From: Dehalococcoidia bacterium
GTDB lineage: Bacteria; Chloroflexota; Dehalococcoidia; JACQUA01
Direction: 5' to 3'
Length of the DNA stretch: 17,178 nt
Assembly: GCA_030689845.1 (NCBI GenBank)
Contig: JAUYHV010000273.1
Location: 1 to 17,178, forward strand
Position 1 is the stretch's first letter. Each line of letters starts with the position of its first letter. Below the pieces are notes generated by a model that saw only the letters and a program-made list of their open reading frames with translations, had not been told where the DNA came from and ran no database searches. Of the stretch, positions 7,557-15,312 are shown piece by piece. The translations under genes and the position numbers were made by a program.

Positions 7557-8432
7557 TCACACCAGGGGTGTGTAGGCCCCTGCCTTTAAAATAGTATACC
7601 TCAAGGAAAACCCGCCGATTAATTCACAGGCTACCCCCGAAAGCATCACGGTATAGGGCAAATTATAAACGAGCTCCAGGGCGGTGACAGTAACAGGAAC
7701 GGCTAAGCCCAGAACCAGTACCCCCCCGATAAAATATGGTGAAACACGCCCTTTTATAAGCTGGAAAACAGAATATTTCGCCACCGGGTTGACGTGGTAG
7801 GAAATCCAGAGATACGCTCCTACGATAACGATGGCTGTCAGTAAAAACCACCTGGCAACAGCTTCAACAACCTCGATATTAATAACCGTGTTCCCCGTGC
7901 CCAGGAGGAGCCCCAGGGTTAAGCCCGTTCCCCCCAGTAAAGAATAAATTATGAATAATAACGGCATCAGGGCCGTGTTCCAAAAAGGAATGGAGTTGAC
8001 CACTCCCAGGGCAAAGCCCGTATAGGCAATCAGGAGCACGGCTGAGGCTATGGCAAGGCCCTGTATCAGGCCGCTGTGCATCGTCCAGGGCAGAAATGAA
8101 AATCCCGGGACTTCCGGCAGCAGTTGTAAACCCACAAAAAGGACGAATCCTGCCACGGAGATTATTCCACGGCTGATCCATGAAGTCTGGGGTTTCAGGA
8201 ACGCCCGCCAGAATCTAAGGGGCTTGCCCAGGTAAAGAAGGTGGGTCCCGCCCTTCCCGACAGCCACGATAAAGAAAGCCGTCACTATGCCGGGTAAATA
8301 GTTAAGGTACAGGGAAACAAGGTACAGCCCTCCCCCGAGGCCTCCCAGGAAAAAGGCCATGACCAGCCAAAGACCGCGTTTCTCTACCCATTCCGTTTGG
8401 AAAGCAAATTCAGTGGGGTTGTAGCTTTTCAA
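7557..8432 (-). CDS. NrfD/PsrC-family membrane subunit of a molybdenum oxidoreductase complex
   Basis: This 291-residue protein carries eight hydrophobic segments (about 21-43, 47-67, 86-105, 118-144, 152-177, 189-212, 230-254, 260-283), the topology of NrfD/PsrC quinone-interacting membrane subunits. The glycine-rich GGLGGGLYL in TM1 and the HLLYLGKPLRFWRAF loop followed by SWISRG are hallmarks of the family. It should anchor the neighbouring ferredoxin and Mo subunits and exchange electrons with menaquinone. The start codon is TTG, preceded by GAAGGTGA at 5-6 nt; no ATG gives the conserved N terminus. The SD directly follows the ferredoxin subunit stop 12 nt upstream, so translation is probably coupled. 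Gene order (catalytic, FeS, membrane) is that of psrABC/dmsABC operons. The catalytic subunit lacks a Tat signal, so the complex probably faces the cytoplasm. Confidence 0.92.
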   Translation of the reverse strand: MKSYNPTEFAFQTEWVEKRGLWLVMAFFLGGLGGGLYLVSLYLNYLPGIVTAFFIVAVGKGGTHLLYLGKPLRFWRAFLKPQTSWISRGIISVAGFVLFVGLQLLPEVPGFSFLPWTMHSGLIQGLAIASAVLLIAYTGFALGVVNSIPFWNTALMPLLFIIYSLLGGTGLTLGLLLGTGNTVINIEVVEAVARWFLLTAIVIVGAYLWISYHVNPVAKYSVFQLIKGRVSPYFIGGVLVLGLAVPVTVTALELVYNLPYTVMLSGVACELIGGFSLRYTILKAGAYTPLV

Positions 8433-8444
8433 AGTGTCACCTTC

Positions 8445-9101
8445 TTATTTCAAATAATAAACAGAGGGGTCGGCGCCCAGGTGCTTCTGAAGCTGGTACC
8501 CGGACCTTTTTGATATCAACTGGGCCACTTCACTTTCGGGATCGTCCAAATCTCCGAAATACCTCGCCTGGGCAGGGCAGTTTACGACACAGGCCGGGGT
8601 GGCCTCCGGGTCTATGCCGGGTATTAAATTTAAGCTTAAGCCCCTGTCAACCCTGTGCATGCAGAATGTGCATTTCGAGACAATGCCCGGCTCATGGCGC
8701 TGGAACTCCGCCCTTAATTCTTTGGGGAAAGCCTCGTAAACCGTGATATTTCCGGGATAATAATTTTTTATTTTATCGTTAAAGTACCGGGCCTTGTAAG
8801 GACAGGCCATCATGCAGTACCTGCAGCCGATACACTTGTCATAGTCGACATAAACAATGCCGTCCTCCCGCTTTATGGTGGCCCCCGTCGGGCAAACCTC
8901 CAGACAACCGGGTTCATCGCAGTGCATACATACCGTGGGCAGGAAATTGCGCTTAACGTGAGGATATTCACCCGTCTCATAATCATAGACATGGTTCCAG
9001 TACATGCCTGCCGGAAGAAAATTTTCAATTTTACAGGAAATGAAACAGGTCTGGCAGCCGCAACATTTTTTTAAATCGAACACCATGCCCCATCTTGGCA
9101 T
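8445..9101 (-). CDS. Four-cluster 4Fe-4S ferredoxin subunit (DmsB/PsrB/NrfC type)
   Basis: This 218-residue electron-transfer subunit carries electrons between the Mo catalytic subunit and the NrfD membrane subunit. Sixteen cluster cysteines are visible in four groups: C13/C16/C19/C23, C58/C61/C66/C70 (CMHCDEPGCLEVCP), C90/C93/C96/C100 (CIGCRYCMMACP) and C144/C147/C171/C175 (CTFCMH...CVVNCP). That is the full complement for four 4Fe-4S clusters in the DmsB/PsrB family, and no cluster Cys is missing. There is no signal peptide, as expected for a subunit that is either carried by its partner or cytoplasmic. The ATG is preceded by AGAGGT, which overlaps the TAG stop of the Mo subunit gene 10 nt upstream, so the two genes are coupled. 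The family call is firm. Confidence 0.95.
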   Translation of the reverse strand: MPRWGMVFDLKKCCGCQTCFISCKIENFLPAGMYWNHVYDYETGEYPHVKRNFLPTVCMHCDEPGCLEVCPTGATIKREDGIVYVDYDKCIGCRYCMMACPYKARYFNDKIKNYYPGNITVYEAFPKELRAEFQRHEPGIVSKCTFCMHRVDRGLSLNLIPGIDPEATPACVVNCPAQARYFGDLDDPESEVAQLISKRSGYQLQKHLGADPSVYYLK

Positions 9102-9111
9102 AATAGTACCT

Positions 9112-11784
9112 CTAAACTTTATAGATTTTTACCTTGACCTGGTCCGTACTGCTGCCCGAACTGTTGGTCGTCTTTAATGTTATCGGTGTAATAGGATTCA
9201 AGCATGGCCAGCCCAGGTCTTTGGCATAAGCGATTTTCCATTGCCCGAACTGTTGAGTCGTCACCACCACGTCCGGATGGACGCCTTCCCTGACACAGGC
9301 CCTTCCCTGAACTCTACCAATGGCCGACTCCATCCAGATAAGGTCGCCGTTTTTTATCCCCTTTGCTTTTGCAGTCCTGCTGTTAATCATGGCCCCGGTG
9401 TGCCCCAGCACATTTTGCGCCGCCTCAAACATCAGGGGAAGGCTGGCATTGGCACCAAGGCTGTATTGCATGGACCTGCAGCATATCAGCCAGAGGTCGA
9501 AATCCGGACCGGTGTCATAGGCGGCAGGAAAATCACGCCATTCCGCCAGTGGTGTATATTCACTAAGCTGACTGTCCCACCAGTTAATGCCCTTCTCGTG
9601 AAGTCTCTGCCCCAGTTCTTCACCGACACGTTTTATCTGCTCCTGGTAAGGGAGGTTGTATCTCAGGCCTTTCTCCCGCATCGTTGGATGCAAAAACCAG
9701 GGACGGCGGTACACATTGCCCCGGGTCAACCCGGACACCTTGGAAAAAGGAATTAAAAACGCCCCGTTTTCCTTGAACCACTCCAGTCCCCGTTCTTCTT
9801 TCCCGTCGGTAAGCCACATGGTAGCCGCCCGGAAAAGCCTGTCGTATATTTCTTCAGAGGAGTATTTTTTCGATAGTTCGAGGCTGTAATCATAAACGGA
9901 TGTTTTCAACCTTATGCTATTGATTCCGCACCCCTGGTTGATAGCGTCGTTATACTCAGAAAGGAAACCGACTCTCTCGGCAATTTCGGTGAATATGTCT
10001 GTCAATTCCCGGGTATCGTACAGGGGTTTAACCACCGGCTGCCTGATGGCAAAACCCGTGTATTCCCAGAAACTTTCCCACTGCTTCTGCCCCCCTATCG
10101 GATACATGAAAAGGGATTCGAGGTCGTTGTTTTCGGGCAGGATAATATCGGCAAAGTGATTTGTTTCATCCAGTTCGTAACCAAAGGAAACCTGGAAGGG
10201 AATCCGTTCAACGACGCTTATTACAGTCCCACAGTCCCACATTGAAACCACGGGATTGGTCCTGTAGGTAAACCACACTTCAGGAGGAGAAATAGGAGGC
10301 AGCTCTTTTGGAGGATTCTTTTGCATCATCCATCCCAGGTGGCAGGGGCCGTAAGGACCTGAAGCGCTGGGTTCACGGCCTATGAAAGGCATCAGGATAT
10401 TCCAGGCATCGCGGCTTTTCGGCGGCCAGGACCACCGCTCGGGATCCGTAGGAAACACGGGATAATGGATAAAACCGTCGCCGTCATTTTTAATAGGGGT
10501 AGGATTGATTACTACCTGCTGGCCTAAAAGCCCCCCGGCTACTTCCAGGGCTCCAACCAGGGTTATCAAAACGTGCTGCAGCCAGACGGCTTCATAGCCG
10601 CCGACACCGTTATTTACCGACTTGCCCATGACGATAGCTACCGGCCGGTAAGGCATCCTGGCTCCCTCTATCACGATCTCCGAGCCTATCCGGGCATTCT
10701 CTGTAAACTCTTTTGCGATTCGGCGAATCGTCTCTTCAGATATGCCCGTAATGTTTGATGCCCAGGACGGGGTATACTCTTTCACATGCTCCTTGAGAAG
10801 CTGAAAAGCCGGCCTGACCTCATTTCCCTCTACGTTAAAAGTCCCGTCCAGGGCCAGGTTTTCACTATCCCCCTCATCAAAGGGCTTTGCCCTGTTCTCC
10901 AGCTTGTCCCAAACCAGGGGTTTCCCGGATTGCGGGTCCCGGGCAAACAGGCCGTCCGCCTTTACCAGGTACGGGCTGTTGGTCATCTGTTTCAAAAAAG
11001 TCGTATCACATGATTGCTGCCAGTCCATTTCGTGCAGCATCACGTTCATCACAGCAAATAAAAATGCCGCATCCGTTTTGGGCTTTATAGGTATCCACTC
11101 CGTGGCTGTCGCCCCGGTAACTGAAAGGTGGGGTTCAACCTGTATTATCTTCATTCCCCTTATCCTCGCTTCCCCGTGCCTCATAAAAGCGGGAGCCCCG
11201 GCGCTGGCATTTGTATTCGAACCGCAGGAAAGTACCCAGTTGCAGCGGGGGGAATCGGCACAATTCATAAAGGCTTTGTGCCAGTACTCACCGAGGACGT
11301 GCTCATCGTGAAGGCACTTGGTCGAGCCGCCCCTCAATTCCCTGTCTACCGGCCCCCAGGCTTCTAAAAAGGCCTCGAGGGTGCCGTAGGTAGCCCTGGG
11401 TATGCCATCGGCTCCCGTGCTGAAAGCAACCCTGGGATATCCATTATCCGTAAGCCCTTTTTGCTTCATCTCCTTCAGTTTCTCGGTCACCGTGGTCAGC
11501 GCTTCATCCCAGGATATTGCCACCCAGCCGGGGTCCACATCTTTGCCTTTTTTCGGGTTAGTCCTTTTTAAGGGAGTTTTAACCCGGTTTTGACTGTAGA
11601 GTTTTTGAACGAGCCCCAGCCCTTTTAAACACGGTCTGGCGGCCGCACGGCCGTAAAAGTCCTCGTTGCCTTCGATGCTGACGACCGTGCCGTTGACCCT
11701 TCGCACCTTCATCAAGCACGGGCCCGTGTTGCACTGCATATCATAGGTTGCGATTCTTGCATCTTCTTGTTCATTGAAACTCAT
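9112..11784 (-). CDS. Molybdopterin (bis-PGD) oxidoreductase, DMSO reductase superfamily catalytic subunit, no Tat signal
   Basis: This 890-residue catalytic subunit belongs to the DMSO reductase superfamily. The N-terminal region has a reduced FeS motif: C18, C23 and C52 are present but the usual first Cys is replaced (Y14 or D15 at that place), and C18-C23 spacing is four rather than three residues. The Mo-domain part includes WDEAL (92-96), a likely Cys ligand to Mo in GSTKCLHDEH (C157), and IPIKPKTDAAFLFAVMNVML. The C-terminal MGD-binding domain includes SRTAKAKGIKNGDLIWMES. There is no twin-arginine signal, so the enzyme should stay in the cytoplasm, unlike PsrA, PhsA and DmsA. The ATG has AGGAG 7 nt upstream. 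It is the first gene of a coupled three-gene operon with the ferredoxin and NrfD subunits. Substrate cannot be assigned; cytosolic relatives include transhydroxylase- and hydratase-type enzymes as well as reductases. Confidence 0.93.
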   Translation of the reverse strand: MSFNEQEDARIATYDMQCNTGPCLMKVRRVNGTVVSIEGNEDFYGRAAARPCLKGLGLVQKLYSQNRVKTPLKRTNPKKGKDVDPGWVAISWDEALTTVTEKLKEMKQKGLTDNGYPRVAFSTGADGIPRATYGTLEAFLEAWGPVDRELRGGSTKCLHDEHVLGEYWHKAFMNCADSPRCNWVLSCGSNTNASAGAPAFMRHGEARIRGMKIIQVEPHLSVTGATATEWIPIKPKTDAAFLFAVMNVMLHEMDWQQSCDTTFLKQMTNSPYLVKADGLFARDPQSGKPLVWDKLENRAKPFDEGDSENLALDGTFNVEGNEVRPAFQLLKEHVKEYTPSWASNITGISEETIRRIAKEFTENARIGSEIVIEGARMPYRPVAIVMGKSVNNGVGGYEAVWLQHVLITLVGALEVAGGLLGQQVVINPTPIKNDGDGFIHYPVFPTDPERWSWPPKSRDAWNILMPFIGREPSASGPYGPCHLGWMMQKNPPKELPPISPPEVWFTYRTNPVVSMWDCGTVISVVERIPFQVSFGYELDETNHFADIILPENNDLESLFMYPIGGQKQWESFWEYTGFAIRQPVVKPLYDTRELTDIFTEIAERVGFLSEYNDAINQGCGINSIRLKTSVYDYSLELSKKYSSEEIYDRLFRAATMWLTDGKEERGLEWFKENGAFLIPFSKVSGLTRGNVYRRPWFLHPTMREKGLRYNLPYQEQIKRVGEELGQRLHEKGINWWDSQLSEYTPLAEWRDFPAAYDTGPDFDLWLICCRSMQYSLGANASLPLMFEAAQNVLGHTGAMINSRTAKAKGIKNGDLIWMESAIGRVQGRACVREGVHPDVVVTTQQFGQWKIAYAKDLGWPCLNPITPITLKTTNSSGSSTDQVKVKIYKV

Positions 11785-11941
11785 TGAATTCTCCTGGTTT
11801 GGACGTAAAGTTATATTTCAAAAAATATTAAGAGGCGATAAAGTCCTGAAAATTCACAGCTAAAGTAATTAAATTCAGTTTTCTGAAAGAGTTGTTTATA
11901 TCTGTATGAGCCACGATGGGCAAGTATACCAAACAGGGGCA

Positions 11942-12694
11942 TTAATTCGTCAACCTTCCGCCGTCTATCACCTGCACCGCGCCGTTAACATACGAGGAGT
12001 CATCCGAAGCCAGGAATAGTACAACGCGGGCTATTTCATCGGGTTCGGCTGCCCGTCCCATGGGAATGCGTGAAACCATTGAATCCGCCTTGGTAAATCC
12101 CTGGTCTATGTATTTTTTTATCCGGGGGGTCAGCGTCGGACCGGGACAAATGCAATTAACCCGGATGTTATGTTTTCCATAGTCCAGAGCGACCTGTTTC
12201 GTCAAAGCTATAATCCCACCCTTGGAGGCACAGTAAACCGGCATATTCGGGTTGCCTATCAGTCCAAAAGTAGACGCCGTGTTGATTATGGAACCGGCCA
12301 TCCCTTTAATCATCAACGGGATAACATGCTTGATTCCAAAAAATACACCCTTAAGGTTAAGAGCCATCAGGGTATCCCATTCCTGCTCCGTCACTTCGGT
12401 GACAGGTTTCATCAGATTGCTGCCGGCATTATTAAAGAGTATGTCAATACGTCCGAACCGTTTATCGGCAAGGTCCACCAAATTCTGCCAATCCGCCTCC
12501 CGGGTCACGTCATGGCGAAGAAACATCCCCTGTCCGCCTTCATCTATAATCCTGCGTTCCGTATCCCTGCCCCCGGCCTCATCTATATCCAAAATAACCA
12601 CCTGCGCTCCCTCCCGGGCACAAAGAAACGCCGTAGCCTGCCCTATGCCGGAGGCCCCGCCGGTGACTACCATTACTTTATCTTGTAAGCGCAT
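11942..12694 (-). CDS. SDR-family (FabG-like) oxidoreductase
   Basis: This 250-residue classical SDR is closer to the FabG/cyclohexanol dehydrogenase type than the second SDR of the window. The cofactor motif TGGASGIG is at 11-18, D36 favours NAD(H), NNAG is at 88-91 and the catalytic triad is S141, Y154 and K158 (YCASK). It ends with the usual SSYVNGAVQVIDGG segment, so it is complete. The ATG has AAAGGTGA about 6 nt upstream. It lies 249 nt downstream of the Mo hydroxylase-type subunit and 157 nt upstream of the Mo oxidoreductase operon. The long upstream gap with repeats suggests its own regulation. Likely role: oxidation of a secondary alcohol or reduction of a ketone in the island's pathway. 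Substrate unknown. Confidence 0.93.
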   Translation of the reverse strand: MRLQDKVMVVTGGASGIGQATAFLCAREGAQVVILDIDEAGGRDTERRIIDEGGQGMFLRHDVTREADWQNLVDLADKRFGRIDILFNNAGSNLMKPVTEVTEQEWDTLMALNLKGVFFGIKHVIPLMIKGMAGSIINTASTFGLIGNPNMPVYCASKGGIIALTKQVALDYGKHNIRVNCICPGPTLTPRIKKYIDQGFTKADSMVSRIPMGRAAEPDEIARVVLFLASDDSSYVNGAVQVIDGGRLTN

Positions 12695-12793
12695 TTTTTC
12701 ACCTTTAATTCAGACTTCACCGCCACTACATCTTTAAGAAAAGCTACTTCTTTTATAAACTCCTTTTTCGGAGGATAAAATATTAAACGATGT

Positions 12794-12864
12794 GATTATA
12801 CGCTATTAAAGCGTATCAAGGTAATATCGAGTAATAGGGAGTTACCGGGGATTATACTATTAAA
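12794..12864 (-). repeat. Two TATAAT-containing motif copies, one embedded in a perfect inverted repeat
   Basis: The plus strand holds GATTATA-CG-CTATTAAA at 12794-12810 and GATTATA-CTATTAAA at 12850-12864: a 15-nt motif repeated with a 2-nt indel, 56 nt apart. On the minus strand each copy contains a perfect TATAAT (12800-12795 and 12856-12851). The first copy is also part of a 7-bp perfect inverted repeat (ATACGCT at 12798-12804 and AGCGTAT at 12810-12816, 5-nt spacer), which overlaps the -10-like hexamer as an operator would. Neither hexamer has a good -35 at 16-18 nt. Both lie 100-160 nt before the SDR start. Promoter and operator roles are inferred. Confidence 0.45.
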
Positions 12865-12874
12865 ACCCTGGAAG

Positions 12875-12913
12875 GGCTGCCACCTGCCCCGAATACGGGT
12901 TTAACGGGCAGCC
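12875..12913 (-). other. GC-rich hairpin downstream of the Mo hydroxylase gene
   Basis: On the minus strand a perfect 7-bp stem (GGCTGCC at 12913-12907 with GGCAGCC at 12881-12875) encloses a 25-nt loop that itself holds a 4-bp hairpin (CCCG-TATT-CGGG). It begins 30 nt after the stop codon of the Mo subunit gene. No T run follows, so it is not a standard intrinsic terminator; it may stabilise or process the mRNA. Confidence 0.35.
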
Positions 12914-12943
12914 GGCTAAATGGCACAGCGGTTTATTCGTATC

Positions 12944-15238
12944 TTAACCTTTACGGTTCTTTGCTTTCATACCCATAAATATTCTTTCCCGAGTCAGGGG
13001 AAGTTCCCGGATCCGTACCCCTGAAGCATTAAAAACCGCATTCGCAACTGCTGCGGCTACAGGTCCGTTGGCACCCTCAGCCAGGCCTTTGGCCCCGTAA
13101 GGGCCCCACGTCGAAGGTACCTCCATTATTTCAGTCTCAACTTTGGGAACGTCGGTAGAAACAGGCAGGCAATAATCCACGAGGCTGTTGTTGAGGATTC
13201 TGCCGTCTTTAACTATGATGTCCTCGGTCAGGCCATAGCCAATCCCGCATACCACACCTCCCTCTATCTGTCCTTCAACATTTGAGGGGTTTATAGCGAA
13301 ACCAGCGTCCCAGATCGAATAGCATTTTAAAACCTTAACCTCCCCTGTATCCGGGTCAACGGAAACTTTGACGACCGAGGTGCCGTAACTCGGGCCGTCG
13401 ATGATTCCTTTTTCTTCCTCAATTTTCTTGAACATCTCCTTGCGCAGGTTTAGACCTGTACCCAGGATCGGTCCACCCCGGGACAAAACCATTTCGGCAG
13501 CAAGTTCCTTCAGGGAAACAGGTTCCCTTTCAATGTTATTAAAATACACTTTCCCCTGGGACAGCGTCATATTTTTGGGGTCGACGTCCATTTTTGAAGC
13601 GGCCAACCCCAACAACTGGTCGCGGGCGTCCTGGGCTGCCAGGCGTACAGCAGCGCCAACCCGGGTTGTAGTTTGGCTTGCGCCGGTCCCCCTTTCCCAG
13701 GGAGCGGCATCACTGTCCGCATTGCTTACTGTAACCCGATCCATGGAAACCCCGAATTCCTCGGCAACTATCTGCTGTAATACGGTTACGATACCGGCGC
13801 CCTGTTCGGATGTGCCTGACAGAAGGACAAGGGTGCCGTCATCATTAATTTTCACGCACCCGCTGGTCGCCTGCATTCCCCCGGGCAAAGGATGAAGGTT
13901 ATATTGCCCCAGGGCGATACCCCATCCGGTGTTCGGTTCCGGATGCCGTTTTTGCTTTTTCATGTAGTCCCTTGTGGCCTCCAGTATCTGTCCCGCGCTC
14001 ACATTGCGCAAAACTCCGCCGAAACACAACTTGTCTCCGTCCTGCATAATATTGCGCATCCTCATCTCGATAGGGTCGATGTTCAGCTTGTGGGCGATTT
14101 CATCTATGTGGGATTCTATGGGAAAAACCTCCTGGGGGCATCGCGGGCCGCGGACGTGGCCGGTCGGTGGATTATTTGTGTATACCAGAACGGCGCTGAG
14201 GTCAACATTAGGACAACGGTAAGGCCCCTGGATGAAGGCCATGTCCGGTCCTAAGGTAGACCCGACGGCATCCATGTAAGCGCCGCAATCATGGATAACC
14301 TGCCCCTGCATGGCAACAATGGTCCCGTCCTTTCTAACGCCTGTTTTAAGGTGAGTGATAGCCTTTGTCCGCAAGAAAGTAGAAGAGAACTCTTCAGCCC
14401 AGGTAAAAGCCAGGCTTACGGGTTTTCCCGTTTTCATGGCAAGACAGGCGCAAATGCCTTCTAATATGAGGCTCCCCTTGCCGCCAAAATCTCCACCGCA
14501 CATGCCCGCTACAACCATTACACGGGACATCGGCAGGCCTAGTACCAGGGCAAGGTGCTGCCGTATTCCGAACGGTGTTTTGGTGCTGGTCCAGACGGTA
14601 ACCTTGCCCGTGGCATCAAATCTGGCTATACAATGATGAATCTGGGTATAGCCGGGATGATTTAAAGGAGTTATGTAAGTTGCCTCATGTACCACATCAG
14701 CCCCGGCAAAAGCTGAATCCGCATTCCCGATGGTAATCCTGTCCCTTTGCAAGATATTTCCCTGACAGTTCCTTTTTCCCGGGGAATAAGACGCCATTTC
14801 TTCATGTACCATGACAGAACCGGGTTCCATGGCTTTAATCGGATCAAATATTGCCGGGAGCACCTCGTAGTCGACCTTTATCAAGTCCAAAGCTTTTAGC
14901 GCTGTCTCTTCATCCACGGCCGCAACTGCCGCTACCGCTTCTCCAATGTGGCGAACCATATCCCATGCAAACACTCCCCGGTCAGAAATCCACCGTCCTA
15001 CTTTTATTTTTGGAAGGTCCTTCGAAGTTACCACGCCTGCGACCCCATTCATAGCTTCAGCCCGGCCAGTGTCAATGGAAAGAATTCTGGCGTGGGGATG
15101 CGGACTTCTCAACACTTTCACCACCAGTTGACCGGGTATATGGTGGTCCGCAGTATACTCGGTCAACCCCGACGCTTTTAGGGCCGCCTCTCCTCGCACG
15201 ACCGCTTTGCCAATCGTGTGAAAATTCCCTCTAATCAT
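12944..15238 (-). CDS. Xanthine dehydrogenase-family molybdopterin-binding subunit
   Basis: This is the large Mo-binding subunit of a xanthine oxidase-family hydroxylase (CoxL/XdhA type), 764 residues from the chosen start. An N-terminal a/b-hammerhead domain (about 10-130, with LRSPHPHARI) precedes the Mo-binding domain, with GMCGGDFGGK at about 245-254, GHVRGPRCPQEVFPIE and DEIAHKLNIDPIEMRMRN further on, and the catalytic-type Glu in KGLAEGANG (about 721) before VAAAVANAV. These enzymes hydroxylate heterocycles or aldehydes using water. The usual HNPMEPH substrate loop is altered to HPGYTQIHH. I place the start at the ATG at 15238-15236: a strong GGAGGAG lies just before it, inside the extra six codons of a longer reading frame from 15256, whose ATG has no SD. 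Small FeS and FAD subunits are absent from the neighbourhood, so it must use distant partners or another electron carrier. Confidence 0.93.
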   Translation of the reverse strand: MIRGNFHTIGKAVVRGEAALKASGLTEYTADHHIPGQLVVKVLRSPHPHARILSIDTGRAEAMNGVAGVVTSKDLPKIKVGRWISDRGVFAWDMVRHIGEAVAAVAAVDEETALKALDLIKVDYEVLPAIFDPIKAMEPGSVMVHEEMASYSPGKRNCQGNILQRDRITIGNADSAFAGADVVHEATYITPLNHPGYTQIHHCIARFDATGKVTVWTSTKTPFGIRQHLALVLGLPMSRVMVVAGMCGGDFGGKGSLILEGICACLAMKTGKPVSLAFTWAEEFSSTFLRTKAITHLKTGVRKDGTIVAMQGQVIHDCGAYMDAVGSTLGPDMAFIQGPYRCPNVDLSAVLVYTNNPPTGHVRGPRCPQEVFPIESHIDEIAHKLNIDPIEMRMRNIMQDGDKLCFGGVLRNVSAGQILEATRDYMKKQKRHPEPNTGWGIALGQYNLHPLPGGMQATSGCVKINDDGTLVLLSGTSEQGAGIVTVLQQIVAEEFGVSMDRVTVSNADSDAAPWERGTGASQTTTRVGAAVRLAAQDARDQLLGLAASKMDVDPKNMTLSQGKVYFNNIEREPVSLKELAAEMVLSRGGPILGTGLNLRKEMFKKIEEEKGIIDGPSYGTSVVKVSVDPDTGEVKVLKCYSIWDAGFAINPSNVEGQIEGGVVCGIGYGLTEDIIVKDGRILNNSLVDYCLPVSTDVPKVETEIMEVPSTWGPYGAKGLAEGANGPVAAAVANAVFNASGVRIRELPLTRERIFMGMKAKNRKG

Positions 15239-15312
15239 AACTCCTCCGTTATCCATTAATTATTTTCCGAACGTAGAGTTTCTCTCCCGTTAATTGACAG
15301 ATGAAGCTTTTT

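Noticed and set aside
11785..11941. Promoter for the Mo oxidoreductase operon
   Set aside because: AT-rich with several TATA-like hexamers (such as TATAAC and TATACT), but none paired with a -35 at proper spacing. A transcript start may exist here, but I cannot choose one. No hairpin terminator for the SDR gene was seen.
12170..12688. Open frame of 172 codons on the plus strand
   Set aside because: Fully antisense to a complete SDR gene with all catalytic motifs; no family features in its own translation.
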